A stretch of DNA of 64,000 nucleotides from Flavobacterium chryseum (GCF_004362015.1 NZ_SNWW01000001.1:669288-733287); one strand, 5' to 3'. Counted from the first letter of the stretch, positions 18,353 to 27,530 are shown. The notes: a model not told the origin generated them from the letters alone. Program-made: numbers and translations.

Positions 18353-18908
18353 AAAAGAATTACGATTACAATATAAAAATCTTCGAAAAGAACTTTCGCT
18401 TGATAATATCGAAGAAAAGAGTTTGGAAATAGCCAATAATGTAATCAAATTGCCTATTTGGGATAAAACCTATTTTCATGTTTTTCTTCCTATAGAAGAA
18501 CAAAAAGAAGTTAACACCGAATATATTTTGCATTTGCTTTCCGGAAAAGATAAAGAAATCGTCATTTCAAAAAGCGATTTTGACACCCGAAAAATGACAC
18601 ATTTTTTATTGACGGATAATACTAAAATCAAAAAAAACGAATATAACATTCCTGAACCCGTAAATGGTTTACAAGTTCCATCAGAAACTATTGAGGTGGC
18701 TTTTGTTCCGCTTTTAGCTTTTGATGATTCTGGAAATCGAGTAGGATACGGAAAAGGTTTTTATGATAAATTTTTAGCAGAATGCAAACCCGAAATCATC
18801 AAAATTGGGCTTTCTTTTTTTGAAGCTGAAAATAAAATCGATGATGTCTTCGAATTAGATATAAAATTAGATTATTGCGTGACGCCCTTAAAAATCTACA
18901 CTTTTTAA
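18339..18908 (+). CDS. 5-formyltetrahydrofolate cyclo-ligase
   Basis: 189 residues from the ATG at 18339 (MPSNKKELR); the frame extends upstream only through antisense-like sequence inside the previous gene. The ATP/folate motifs are clear: LRLQYKNLRKEL at the N-terminus and VGYGKGFYDKFLAE near the C-terminus. It converts 5-formyl-THF to 5,10-methenyl-THF with ATP hydrolysis. It overlaps the zinc deacylase gene by 14 bases and ends about 45 bases before a strong terminator. Confidence 0.93.
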   Translation: MPSNKKELRLQYKNLRKELSLDNIEEKSLEIANNVIKLPIWDKTYFHVFLPIEEQKEVNTEYILHLLSGKDKEIVISKSDFDTRKMTHFLLTDNTKIKKNEYNIPEPVNGLQVPSETIEVAFVPLLAFDDSGNRVGYGKGFYDKFLAECKPEIIKIGLSFFEAENKIDDVFELDIKLDYCVTPLKIYTF

Positions 18909-18954
18909 TTTATTTATACCACACTTACGTGTAATATTTGGTAAACTCCAAAAA

Positions 18955-19002
18955 TAAAAAATCCCAAACCCCAGTTTGACAATTGGAATTTGGGATTTTT
19001 TT
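18955..19002. terminator. bidirectional terminator, repeat-derived
   Basis: AAAAATCCCAAA pairs with TTTGGGATTTTT with about 20 bases between. It separates the folate gene (plus) from batE (minus). Both arms and the inner AATTGGAA are nearly the same as in the terminator at 33865-33916. Confidence 0.85.
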
Positions 19003-19020
19003 ATTTGCTATTTTAAAACG

Positions 19021-19767
19021 TTATTTTACTTCTTTAATTGTTGCTGCATCGATCCAGCCTTCAGTTCCGTCGGTTAATTCGATTTTTTTCCAGTTTGCTA
19101 AACTTTCAGTAACATATACTTTTGCACCTTCATGTAGTAAGAAAATGGCTGAACCGGCTTTTTGTGGTTCACTTCGAACTTCACTTATTTCTGCAAAGAC
19201 AATCGCCGGGCGATCATTATCATAATGGTCTTTCTCTGACATTCCGGCTGCAATGCTTAAAGACAAAGCAATTAAAAGAACAAACATTCCAATGAAGTAA
19301 ATTCTTTTTGAAAGTGTAAGCTGAGAAAAATAATAACCAATAAAACTTAGTAAAAAAGCAAAAGCAATTCCAACAGAAATCTTAGCCCACGTATTGTAAT
19401 TAAAAATACCGGTAAAACTCTGAATTAGTTTTGCGAAACCAACTTTAGGAACTTCTTTAATTTCATCAATAGTTAGTTTTTTAGCAAACTTTAAGTTGTT
19501 TAAAGTCTCGGCGTCATTTGGTTTTAAAACCAAAGCTTTCTCATAATTATAAATAGAAGGCGCTACTTTATTAAGTTTGTAATAACAATTAGCCAAGTTA
19601 AAATACAACTCTGCCGATTGCTGTTTGTCTTCTTTAATAACACTTTCGTATTCTTCAATGGCTTGCTGATATTGCGCCTTTTGATACAAAGCATTCCCTT
19701 TTTCAAAGCCACTTTGGGCAAAGAAAACCTGAGAGATTAATAAAAAAAGATATAATATGTTTTTCAT
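19021..19767 (-). CDS. batE: BatE: TPR membrane protein with C-terminal SH3-like domain
   Basis: 248 residues. A signal peptide (MKNILYLFLLISQVFFAQ) is followed by TPR helices (about 20-100, FEKGNALYQKAQYQQAIEEY). Two TM helices lie at about 130-150 and 157-175, and a bacterial SH3-like domain at about 190-248 (VRSEPQKAGSAIFLLHEGAKV, GTEGWIDAATI). It is the last gene of the Bat operon on this strand. Bat proteins are inner-membrane and periplasmic and were linked to aerotolerance in Bacteroides fragilis, though their molecular role remains open. A terminator follows the stop. Confidence 0.88.
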   Translation of the reverse strand: MKNILYLFLLISQVFFAQSGFEKGNALYQKAQYQQAIEEYESVIKEDKQQSAELYFNLANCYYKLNKVAPSIYNYEKALVLKPNDAETLNNLKFAKKLTIDEIKEVPKVGFAKLIQSFTGIFNYNTWAKISVGIAFAFLLSFIGYYFSQLTLSKRIYFIGMFVLLIALSLSIAAGMSEKDHYDNDRPAIVFAEISEVRSEPQKAGSAIFLLHEGAKVYVTESLANWKKIELTDGTEGWIDAATIKEVK

Positions 19768-19876
19768 TTTCTAAATATGTAAAAGATTTTAAACTTTGCG
19801 AACTTAAATTCAACGCAATCTAAATCAACTTTTCTTAGCGTACTTTGCGGTAAAACTAAATTTGCGGTTATAAAAA

Positions 19877-21631
19877 CTAAACGATTTGCTTTTCTAATTC
19901 TGAAATAATCAAAACAGCTTTGTCATAATCTTGCTGAATCGAAGCGCTCGATGCCGGAGCGTAACGCGCAAATTCGCAATTTTCTGTCAAGGCAATAAAA
20001 CTTTGCACAGATTCCGGATTTGCATTTCTTGAAAGCAATAATTCTCTAATATTATCTTTGCTCATTTCTGAAGTTTCAATATGCAATTTGGCCTTCAGGA
20101 AATTATGCATTGCTTTTTCCAAAGCGATATAAAATGGCTCTTTGTTGTTAAGCTGTTTCTTGGCTTCAGATAAATATTTCTTCGCCAGTTTATTATTCAT
20201 TTTAATTCGGTTTCCGGTCACATCACTGTCGATAGCTTCTTTTTTCTTCTTAGCCAAAACAATAATCGGGAGAATTATAAAAGGTAAAAACAATAAACCA
20301 TAATATAAATTCGAGCCATAAAAATCGTTTTTAGCCATTGAGACTAAAGTTGTTTTTTGTTTTATGTATTTAAATTGTTCTACTTTGGTGATCACATTTT
20401 TAGATGCATTTGCTGTAGCATTTGATTCAGCCTGCATTGGCCCATCTAAAACATCTACCATAATTTCAGGAGAAGTTATTGTTTTATAACTTCCTGTACT
20501 CAAATCAAAATAAGAAAACTGCATTGGTTTAATGGCATATTTCCCTTTGTATTGCGGAATTATGGTATACTTATCAGTAATTTTTCCGGACATTCCACCA
20601 GAAAGTGAAGTTGTAACTTTTTCATCATGAACCGGATCGTACATTTCTAATGCATTTGGTACAACTGGTTTAGGTAAAGTAAACAATTTCATGTTTCCTG
20701 AACCTGTTGCACTCACGATTAAGTCCAGACTTTCGCCATTTTTCAAAGTCGTTTTTGATGGTGTAACGGTAAAATTAAATTTACCAACGGCACCACTAAA
20801 ACCTTCTGGTTTGTTACTTTCCGGAAGTGCTCTTACATTAATAGTTTTCGCTCCCGCTGAAACAATTTTATTGTCATCTGCAACAATCATCTGACCAAAC
20901 ATATCACGGCGATTTGTTGGCAATTGTACGCCAATATCTAACGAAAGCGGTTCAATAGTAAGTCTTCCTGATTTTTGAGGATATAAGATCGTTTTTTTCA
21001 AAACAACAAAATAACATCTTTGACCCTGATAAGTTCCTTGTTCAATAGCCAATTGTTTAATGTCGATGTTCTGATTCCAGAAATCATTGTATTTTGGTTT
21101 TGCCAGTTCCTTAAAGCCGGTCACACCAATATTGTAAAAATATAATTTGTAAACAACTGTAATGGGTTCGTTTAGATATGGATTTGTTTTAGAAATTTCT
21201 GCAACAAGATTAATCATTTCGCTTCCGGAACCTTGTTGTGGTCGGTCATTCGGGTCTCTTTCTTCTGCCACTGCATTAGTAACCGTAATTTTTACAGGAG
21301 CCGTTTTATACACCTGACCATTAAATTCAATGGTTGCCTGTTTAATTGTTACAGTTCCTTTTTGAGCAGGCTGTAAAATATAAGAGTATATTTTTTGAAA
21401 AGAGCTTCTTCCGTTTATCCAGGACTGACTTACTTGCTGACTTGGTCCGGCAACAACTCTAAATCCTTCAAATGCAGGCTGGTCAAAATTATCTCCATCA
21501 ACATTCATGATGAAGTCAATACGAAATCTTTCGTTTAGTCCGAGCGTGTTTTTGCTTACTTTGGCTTCAAATTGAACCTGAGCCATAAGTCCTTGAAAAG
21601 TGAATAGTAATAAAATTAAATATCTTTTCAT
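19877..21631 (-). CDS. batD: BatD-family membrane-anchored protein
   Basis: 584 residues. The signal peptide ends LMAQ. Several beta-sandwich repeats follow in the periplasm (QVQFEAKVSKNTLGLNERFRI near the start is the BatD hallmark, and LKNGESLDLIVSATGSGNM recurs as the third repeat). A TM helix lies at about 443-462 (LLFLPFIILPIIVL) and the cytosolic helical tail carries KKYLSEAKKQL. It sits between batC and batE with spacers of about 110 and 130 bases that hold short repeats. Confidence 0.9.
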   Translation of the reverse strand: MKRYLILLLFTFQGLMAQVQFEAKVSKNTLGLNERFRIDFIMNVDGDNFDQPAFEGFRVVAGPSQQVSQSWINGRSSFQKIYSYILQPAQKGTVTIKQATIEFNGQVYKTAPVKITVTNAVAEERDPNDRPQQGSGSEMINLVAEISKTNPYLNEPITVVYKLYFYNIGVTGFKELAKPKYNDFWNQNIDIKQLAIEQGTYQGQRCYFVVLKKTILYPQKSGRLTIEPLSLDIGVQLPTNRRDMFGQMIVADDNKIVSAGAKTINVRALPESNKPEGFSGAVGKFNFTVTPSKTTLKNGESLDLIVSATGSGNMKLFTLPKPVVPNALEMYDPVHDEKVTTSLSGGMSGKITDKYTIIPQYKGKYAIKPMQFSYFDLSTGSYKTITSPEIMVDVLDGPMQAESNATANASKNVITKVEQFKYIKQKTTLVSMAKNDFYGSNLYYGLLFLPFIILPIIVLAKKKKEAIDSDVTGNRIKMNNKLAKKYLSEAKKQLNNKEPFYIALEKAMHNFLKAKLHIETSEMSKDNIRELLLSRNANPESVQSFIALTENCEFARYAPASSASIQQDYDKAVLIISELEKQIV

Positions 21632-21635
21632 TTAC

Positions 21636-21755
21636 TGTTTAATCGTTGTTTGTTTAACTGTTTAATCGTTTTTTTATTGTTTAGGCGTTTATTTGTTTAA
21701 CTGTTTATCGTTACAGTTTGGTCGAATAAACAAATTAAAAAATAAACGATTAACC
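21636..21755. repeat. degenerate GTTTAATCGTTT repeat cluster in the batC-batD spacer
   Basis: Variants of TTTAACTGTTTAATCGTT occur about five times in one direction, and once inverted (AATAAACGATTAA) at the batC end. It contains no ORF. A single related word (TTTAACGATTAGA) occurs near 48910. Confidence 0.6.
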
Positions 21756-21763
21756 CAAAAATC

Positions 21764-22528
21764 CTACCAGTCTTTTTCTGTTTTTCTAGGATTTCCTTTT
21801 ACTTTTTGAGCGTTAACTTTATCTTGAATTTTCTTTTCTTCGTTGTTTACGGCGTCTAATAAATTCTGAACCCGATCTTTTGAAATTCCGCCAGGCTGAG
21901 GTTTTGGTTCTCCTTTATTATCTGATTTATCATCTTTTTTACCGTCTTTTTTGTCCTTGTCTTTATCGCCTTTGTCGTCTTTTTTATCTTTGTCCTTATC
22001 CTTGTCTTTATTTTTATCCTTGTCCTTGTCTTTATCTTTGTTTTTATCCTTGTCTTTGTCTTTATCTTTATTCTTGTCTTTGTTTTTATCGTTTTTCGGC
22101 GGATTTTCTTTTAGTTTCTGTTTCGCGTAGGCATAATTATAACGCGTTTCGTCATCTGTAGGATCATTACGCAAAGCTTGTTTGTAAGCTTCAACAGCCT
22201 GCGTATAATCTTTCTCTTTCATAAAAACATTTCCTAAATTGTGATATGCCTTATGTTTGTCCGGTTTCGATTTTGCGTTTTTTATTGCTTTTGCATAAGC
22301 AAGCTTGGCTTCTGAAACTTGATTTTGTCTGTAAATCGTATTTCCTAAATTATAAGAAGCAACACCACGTTTAGCAAATTTTGATTCCGAAATTCTATAA
22401 TTAGCCTCAGCATCAACAAATTTATTCTGCTTATATTCTTCATTACCTTCAGGCAATGTTTTGTCTTTCTCCTGAGCCGAAACCGCAAGAGAAACCGTTA
22501 GTAAAATATAAAGAAGTAAATTTTTCAT
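21764..22528 (-). CDS. batC: BatC: exported TPR protein with Lys/Asp-rich repeat tail
   Basis: 254 residues. A signal peptide (MKNLLLYILLTVSLAVSAQ) precedes three TPR units (about 24-135, YNLGNTIYRQNQVSEAKLAYAKAI, HNLGNVFMKEKDYTQAVEAYKQAL). A tail of alternating K, D and N spans about 140-210, ending KPQPGGISKDRVQNLLDAVNN. The tail is coded by a near-perfect hexanucleotide repeat, so its length may vary between strains. It is the fourth bat gene, 67 bases after batB. The N-terminal function is inferred from the operon; the charged tail may be a flexible or cation-binding spacer. Confidence 0.9.
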   Translation of the reverse strand: MKNLLLYILLTVSLAVSAQEKDKTLPEGNEEYKQNKFVDAEANYRISESKFAKRGVASYNLGNTIYRQNQVSEAKLAYAKAIKNAKSKPDKHKAYHNLGNVFMKEKDYTQAVEAYKQALRNDPTDDETRYNYAYAKQKLKENPPKNDKNKDKNKDKDKDKDKNKDKDKDKDKNKDKDKDKDKKDDKGDKDKDKKDGKKDDKSDNKGEPKPQPGGISKDRVQNLLDAVNNEEKKIQDKVNAQKVKGNPRKTEKDW

Positions 22529-22595
22529 TCTAATTTTTATGTTTTTAGTTTGCCACGAATTGCAATAATTAATTGTTTATCTGAGGCTAACTTTA

Positions 22596-23630
22596 TTATT
22601 TCTTTTCGTTAAATAAATTCAACTCTTTAATCCAGTTTGTTTTTCTTTCCAACAAGAAAATATCAATAAACAATAATAAGAAAGCAAAGCCAATGAACCA
22701 TTGAAACTGCGATTGAAAATCGGCCATTTGTGTAGCTTCAAATTCTGTTTTCTGAATGTTGTTTAAAGCGTTTTTTACGTATTCTAAGACTTCCTTGGTA
22801 TTTCCGCCATAAACATAACCGCCTTTTGTTGCTTTCGCAATACTTTTTAAGCCGTCCTGATTTAGTTTTGTAATAACAGTTTGTCCGTTTTGATCTTTCT
22901 GATAATTTTTTACAACACCATTTTCTTTTAATGGAATAGTACCGCCCTTTTCGGTTCCGATACCAATTGTGATAATTTTCATTCCGAGTTTATTGGCTTC
23001 TTCAGCCGCAACCGAAGCTCCTTCAGAATGATCTTCTCCATCAGAAATTAAAATCAATAATTTACTGGTTTTGCTTTTTTCATCGAAATAAGTTGATGAC
23101 AATCGTATTGCTTCATCAAGTGAAGTTCCTTGAGATGAAACCATATCCGGAGTCATGCTTTGCAGGAACATTTTGGCAACGCTGTAATCTGTTGTAATTG
23201 GCAAAACCGGGAATGCACTTCCGGCATAAGCTACAATTCCTATTCTGTCACTTCCTAAATTATTGATGATTTGCGAAACCAATTGTTTACTTTTTTCTAA
23301 ACGGCTTGGTGCGACATCTTCGGCAAGCATACTTTTAGAAACGTCGACTGCAAAAACAATATCAATACCTTCGCGTTTTACAGTTTCCATTTTAGTCCCA
23401 ATCTTCGGATTCACTAATCCAATAATCAGAAAAGTAAGCGCTAAAAGCATGATGATTAATTTTAATACAGGTTTGAAAACAGAACGTTCCGGGCTCAGTT
23501 TTTTCACCATTTCTAAATCACCAAATTCACGCTGCTTTTTTCTTTTCCAATACATATTGAAAAGAAAAATACACACCACAATTGGCAGTAAGAATAAAAG
23601 GTATAAATATTTTTTTTCGTCTAATTCCAT
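22596..23630 (-). CDS. batB: BatB: von Willebrand factor A membrane protein
   Basis: 344 residues from the ATG at 23630 (MELDEKKYLYLLFLL); the frame opens 18 codons earlier in repeat sequence, which I exclude. N-terminal TM helices precede a VWA domain (about 90-290) with the MIDAS motif DVSKS, the Thr in GTSLDEAIRLSS and the Asp in LISDGEDHSEG. A last TM helix (FIGFAFLLLFIDIFLL) anchors the C-terminus. It pairs with BatA, the second VWA protein of the operon. Metal-dependent binding of a partner is expected from the domain. Confidence 0.92.
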   Translation of the reverse strand: MELDEKKYLYLLFLLPIVVCIFLFNMYWKRKKQREFGDLEMVKKLSPERSVFKPVLKLIIMLLALTFLIIGLVNPKIGTKMETVKREGIDIVFAVDVSKSMLAEDVAPSRLEKSKQLVSQIINNLGSDRIGIVAYAGSAFPVLPITTDYSVAKMFLQSMTPDMVSSQGTSLDEAIRLSSTYFDEKSKTSKLLILISDGEDHSEGASVAAEEANKLGMKIITIGIGTEKGGTIPLKENGVVKNYQKDQNGQTVITKLNQDGLKSIAKATKGGYVYGGNTKEVLEYVKNALNNIQKTEFEATQMADFQSQFQWFIGFAFLLLFIDIFLLERKTNWIKELNLFNEKK

Positions 23631-23632
23631 AT

Positions 23633-23770
23633 AATTTTTAAAATTCCAATCCCAATTGTTGTGGGGATAAATTCCAAATTCCAATTTATGTTTTTTGTCT
23701 AAAAGCTAATTTTAAATTCCAAATTCCAATTTGTTATTTGGAATTTCAATATTGAAATTTTTTAATTTTG
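23633..23770. repeat. AAATTCCAAATTCCAA repeat cluster between batA and batB
   Basis: Several direct and inverted copies of AAATTCCAA / TTGGAATTT fill the spacer. The same words recur in the terminators at 18955 and 33865 and in the spacer at 49624. Confidence 0.7.
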
Positions 23771-23776
23771 CAAAAA

Positions 23777-24778
23777 TTAAATAAAGCTTCTGTAAACGGT
23801 GTTTCTTAAACCAAATTCTAACAATAATAAAAAGGCTGCCAATAAAACAAATCCTCTGTATTTTTCATCGTAATCATAGAACTTTAATTCTTGAATTTCA
23901 GTGGTTTCTAATTTATTAATCGATTTATAAATTTCGGCTAACCTGTCATTGCTTGTGGCTCTAAAATAAGTTCCATCGGTTTTACGCGCAATGCTTTTCA
24001 TTAATTTCTCATCGATTTCAACTTTTTGCATTTTAAATAAAAATCCACCGTTTGGTGCGTAAGCATATGGCGATTCTGCCATTCCGTTGCTTCCAAGTCC
24101 AATAGTATATACTTTTATTCCGTATTGTTTTGCGATATCGGCAGCTGTTTCAGGTTCAATAAAACCGGCATTGTTTACACCATCTGTTAATAAAATAATA
24201 ACCCTGCTTTTTGCTTTACTGTCTTTAAGCCTATTAACGGCAGTTGCCAATCCCATTCCAATTCCGGTTCCGTCTTGCAAAGCCGTATCGTATTTGATCT
24301 CTTTAATAGCTTCAAGAATAATAGCTTTATCACTTGTAACCGGAGTTTTTGTATACGCTTCTGATGCATAAAGAACCAATCCAATTCTGTCATTTGGTCT
24401 TTCTTCAACGAAATCTCCTGCTACTCTTTTTAAAGCTTCCATACGGTTTGGCTTTAAATCTTTGGCAAGCATACTTCCTGAAACGTCAATTGCCATTACA
24501 ATATCAATTCCTTTTGTCGTTTTAGTCTGATTGCTAATATCAACTGTTCTTGGTCTTGCCAAAGCAATAATCAATGAACTTAAAGCAATAATCCTGAAAA
24601 CATATAAACAAGGTTTTAGTCTTGTTAACAACGATTCGCTATTTTTAAAACCCTGAGTTGAACTCATTTTCAAAGTAGCCGATTGTTGGTTACGTTTCCA
24701 GAAAAACCATGCAATTGCAATGGGAATTAATAGAAACAGCCAAAAGAATTCCGGATTTAAAAAAGTTATCTTTCCCAT
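23777..24778 (-). CDS. batA: BatA: von Willebrand factor A membrane protein
   Basis: 333 residues. Two N-terminal TM helices (about 8-25 and 57-75) precede a VWA domain (about 88-290) with MIDAS DVSGS (AIDVSGSM), GTGIGMGLATAVNRL and LLTDGVNNAGF. A C-terminal TM helix (GFVLLAAFLLLLEFGL) follows. Its stop is 146 bases before batB; its start shares one base with the stop of the upstream 544-residue gene. Confidence 0.93.
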   Translation of the reverse strand: MGKITFLNPEFFWLFLLIPIAIAWFFWKRNQQSATLKMSSTQGFKNSESLLTRLKPCLYVFRIIALSSLIIALARPRTVDISNQTKTTKGIDIVMAIDVSGSMLAKDLKPNRMEALKRVAGDFVEERPNDRIGLVLYASEAYTKTPVTSDKAIILEAIKEIKYDTALQDGTGIGMGLATAVNRLKDSKAKSRVIILLTDGVNNAGFIEPETAADIAKQYGIKVYTIGLGSNGMAESPYAYAPNGGFLFKMQKVEIDEKLMKSIARKTDGTYFRATSNDRLAEIYKSINKLETTEIQELKFYDYDEKYRGFVLLAAFLLLLEFGLRNTVYRSFI

Positions 24779-26412
24779 TAGTTAGCTCCTTTTCTAAGTT
24801 CAACAGAATTTAAAATTCGTTCCGAAATATCATTTGCGTAAGTATCTCCTTCTTGGTGTAAAATCATAATTTGTTGTAATCCCTGATCTTGTTTAAAAAG
24901 CAAAATTTCATAATACGCTTTTGCACTTGTTTTAGTTTCAGGATTAATAATGGTCATTGTTCCGTACCCTTTTAATCCCTGAACACCTTCATTTGTTTGA
25001 AAATCTTCCTGCTTTACAATAATGTTTTGCCCACCCTGAGCTTCAATTATTTTCAAACTTCCTTCTAGAGTTTTTGCCAAATCAAGATCAACAGGATTTT
25101 TAAATTTACTGGTTGCAACCGTAATATAAAAATTGTCAATCATGCTTCCGTATGCGAAAAGCTGCATTTCTTTAATCAAAGCCATTGCCTCTTTTGGTAA
25201 TACTTTTTGGGTATCCATACGTTTTAAAACCTTTGGAGTTTCAATAAGAACGCCCGGATTTCCGTATTCACTTTTTACCCATTCTCCTTCTAATAATTCT
25301 TTAGTAGGGTGACCGATAAGATTATCTTTTACATAAGTAAAACCTTTGGTTGCAATGAAAAAAGCAGTAGTTGCTGACAGTAAAAAAACAACGGTTCCAA
25401 CTGCAATTGCAATACGTTTGTTGCGTTTTTTCTGTAATTGAATTTTGATTTGCTTTTGTCTTTGCGCTTCGTTCAATAACTGATCTTCGATTTCCTCCGG
25501 AACTTCTGTTGGAATGGCGTTATCAAGCGTTAAAATTACTTTCTGAATTTTATTTCTGTCTTCTGTAATTTCAAAGTCAAGCGGTTTCGATTTTGCAAAT
25601 TTCACTAAATCCGCCTGACGTAAAACGCGTTCTAAGTTCTCAACGGTTTCCGGCGTTAACGTCATTTTCTTTTTAGTAGAAGCTGTTCTGATTGCCTGAA
25701 TCAATTCAGAAGTTGTACTTTCCATTGCAGGAATATGAATGGCTTCTTCAATATAATTACGTGCAATATCAGTCAGTTCACTATAGTATTCTTTAATTTC
25801 ACCTTTTTGAACAAGTTCTTTTTGTTCTAAGTTGTTCAATAAACTTGTAGCTTTCTCGATAGGCGTTTTATAAACTTCTTCTTCAATTTTTTTATGTTGA
25901 CGTTTTTTTACGTACCAATATACAAAAGCGCCAATTCCAAGAATAATAACTACAATTAAAACATAAATCCACCAATCGCCAATTCCGTTATCTACAGCGG
26001 TAATGTCTTTGATGTCATACATTTTTTGCTGTAAAGTATCGACTTTTACATTGGCAACTTCTACACGAATAGAATCGCTTAAAAAAGGCTGTTTATCAAT
26101 TAAAATCTTAATACTTGGAATTGTGAATTTTCCGGTATCAAATTGAGTCAAACCATATTTTTTGATCAGTTCGTAAGTGTCATTTTTCTTAACCGTGTCA
26201 ATTGGATAAGACTGAATTACTTCTAAAGGTCCAATGTTTTTTAGTTTAGGAAAAACAACTTTCGATTTTGAACTCACAACCGTTTTAAGCGTTAACTTAA
26301 ACTCAGCTCCAATTTTATTTTTTGTTGTATCAATGCTTGTCTCAACTTGTTTTTGCTGAGCAAAAATAGCCGAGGAAAGTAAAAATAAAAAGATGTAAAA
26401 CTTTAATTTCAT
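24778..26412 (-). CDS. BatD-like two-TM protein of the Bat operon
   Basis: 544 residues. A signal peptide (ends FAQ) precedes a periplasmic BatD-like beta domain (about 22-130, VETSIDTTKNKIGAEFKLTLK). TM1 lies at about 148-167 and a helical cytosolic segment resembling DUF4381 (EYYSELTDIARNYIEEAIHI) at about 190-330. TM2 is at about 340-360 (IAIAVGTVVFLLSATTAFFIA), followed by a C-terminal periplasmic domain of 180 residues. It is positioned between the DUF58 protein and BatA, so it belongs to the complex, but it is not BatD itself (which lies downstream). The C-terminal domain is unfamiliar to me. Confidence 0.8.
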   Translation of the reverse strand: MKLKFYIFLFLLSSAIFAQQKQVETSIDTTKNKIGAEFKLTLKTVVSSKSKVVFPKLKNIGPLEVIQSYPIDTVKKNDTYELIKKYGLTQFDTGKFTIPSIKILIDKQPFLSDSIRVEVANVKVDTLQQKMYDIKDITAVDNGIGDWWIYVLIVVIILGIGAFVYWYVKKRQHKKIEEEVYKTPIEKATSLLNNLEQKELVQKGEIKEYYSELTDIARNYIEEAIHIPAMESTTSELIQAIRTASTKKKMTLTPETVENLERVLRQADLVKFAKSKPLDFEITEDRNKIQKVILTLDNAIPTEVPEEIEDQLLNEAQRQKQIKIQLQKKRNKRIAIAVGTVVFLLSATTAFFIATKGFTYVKDNLIGHPTKELLEGEWVKSEYGNPGVLIETPKVLKRMDTQKVLPKEAMALIKEMQLFAYGSMIDNFYITVATSKFKNPVDLDLAKTLEGSLKIIEAQGGQNIIVKQEDFQTNEGVQGLKGYGTMTIINPETKTSAKAYYEILLFKQDQGLQQIMILHQEGDTYANDISERILNSVELRKGAN

Positions 26413-26540
26413 TTGATTTTTGATTTCAGATTTTAGTCTAAAACGAATGCTTAAAGTGGCACGCGGATGACACGGATTTAAGCGGATTTTTTATTTGATG
26501 TTTTTATTCTTCAATCTTGTTTAAAATCTAATATTCTAAC

Positions 26541-26556
26541 AATCTAAGAAGTCTAA
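26541..26556. repeat. AATCTAAGAAGTCTAA element
   Basis: This exact 16-mer also occurs at 30546 and 30594 (plus), at 30510 (inverted), and with one mismatch at 38865. Here it lies in the spacer before the DUF58 gene; the same spacer also has ACACGGATTTAAGCGGATTT at 26472-26491. Confidence 0.75.
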
Positions 26557-26561
26557 AATTC

Positions 26562-27425
26562 TTAGCGGGATTTAAAATAGCCTAACAACTTGGTGACGTA
26601 ATTTTCATCAACTCTTGTATTGACAACGCCGGCGCCAGATTTACTAAAAATATCTTTGAAATAATTGACTCTTTCGTGATAATGTTTTTCGTAATTCATT
26701 CTCACCGTTTTTGAACCTGTATCTACCAATTGCGTTTTTCCGGTTTCAGCGTCAAGCATGCTTACCATTCCTAAATTTGGAATTTTTTCTTCGCGTATGT
26801 CATACACACGAACACCTGTAATATCATGTTTTTTAGAAGCAATTTTCAATGTTTGCTCATAATCTTCAGACATGAAATCAGAAATAACAAAAACAATAGC
26901 TTTCTTTTTCTGCGTTCCGGATAAAAACTTTAAGGCTTGCGCAATGTCGGTTTTATGACTTTTTGGTTCGAATTCAATTAATTCACGAATGATTCTTAAA
27001 ACGTGTGAACGACCTTTTTTTGGTGGAATATACAATTCGACATTATCAGAAAATAATATTAAACCAATCTTGTCATTGTTTTGTGTAGCCGAAAAAGCCA
27101 TCGTTGCCGCAATTTCGGTTACGATGTCTTTTTTGAATTGACTTTTTGAACCAAAACCTTCCGATCCCGAAATATCAACCATTAACATCATGGTTAATTC
27201 GCGCTCTTCTTCAAAAACTTTTACGTGGGCTTCATTGTAGCGTGCGGTTACATTCCAGTCAATGTTACGAATATCATCGCCATATTGGTATTGGCGAACC
27301 TCGCTAAAAGTCATCCCGCGTCCTTTAAATGAAGAGTGGTATTCTCCCGAAAAGATATGATTACTCAGTCTTTTGGTTTTGATTTCTATTTTCCGTACTT
27401 TTTTTAAAAGCTCTTTTGTATCCAT
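26562..27425 (-). CDS. DUF58 domain protein of the MoxR/Bat operon
   Basis: 287 residues, cytosolic. The DUF58 signature FSEVRQYQYGDDIRNIDWN is near residue 45, followed by a VWA-like fold with MMLMVDISGSEGFG (degenerate MIDAS DISGS) and VFVISDFMSEDYE. DUF58 proteins act beside MoxR ATPases, probably as partners or substrates in chaperone-like assembly of the membrane VWA proteins. It is second in the operon, 105 bases after moxR. The spacer is made of CTAAAATCT repeats. Confidence 0.92.
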   Translation of the reverse strand: MDTKELLKKVRKIEIKTKRLSNHIFSGEYHSSFKGRGMTFSEVRQYQYGDDIRNIDWNVTARYNEAHVKVFEEERELTMMLMVDISGSEGFGSKSQFKKDIVTEIAATMAFSATQNNDKIGLILFSDNVELYIPPKKGRSHVLRIIRELIEFEPKSHKTDIAQALKFLSGTQKKKAIVFVISDFMSEDYEQTLKIASKKHDITGVRVYDIREEKIPNLGMVSMLDAETGKTQLVDTGSKTVRMNYEKHYHERVNYFKDIFSKSGAGVVNTRVDENYVTKLLGYFKSR

Positions 27426-27530
27426 TTTTTCGGATTGTAGATTTTAGATTTTAAATTTTAGATTCCGAGTTAACAAACACTTTTAGGTTGCAGTTTTTAA
27501 TCTAAAATCTGCAATCTGCAATCTAAAATT
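27426..27530. repeat. CTAAAATCTGCAATCT repeat cluster between moxR and the DUF58 gene
   Basis: The spacer consists of variants of AGATTTTAGATTTTAAATTT and, inverted, AATCTAAAATCTGCAATC, which could fold into a long AT-rich hairpin in the mRNA. Confidence 0.65.

Noticed and set aside
21880..22161. 93-codon plus-strand frame rich in Cys, Leu and Tyr
   Set aside because: It is the antisense of the BatC Lys/Asp repeat; the composition follows from the repeat, with no own promoter or family.
23263..23634. 123-codon plus-strand frame over batB
   Set aside because: Antisense of a well-supported VWA gene; its composition is what antisense of a TM protein gives.
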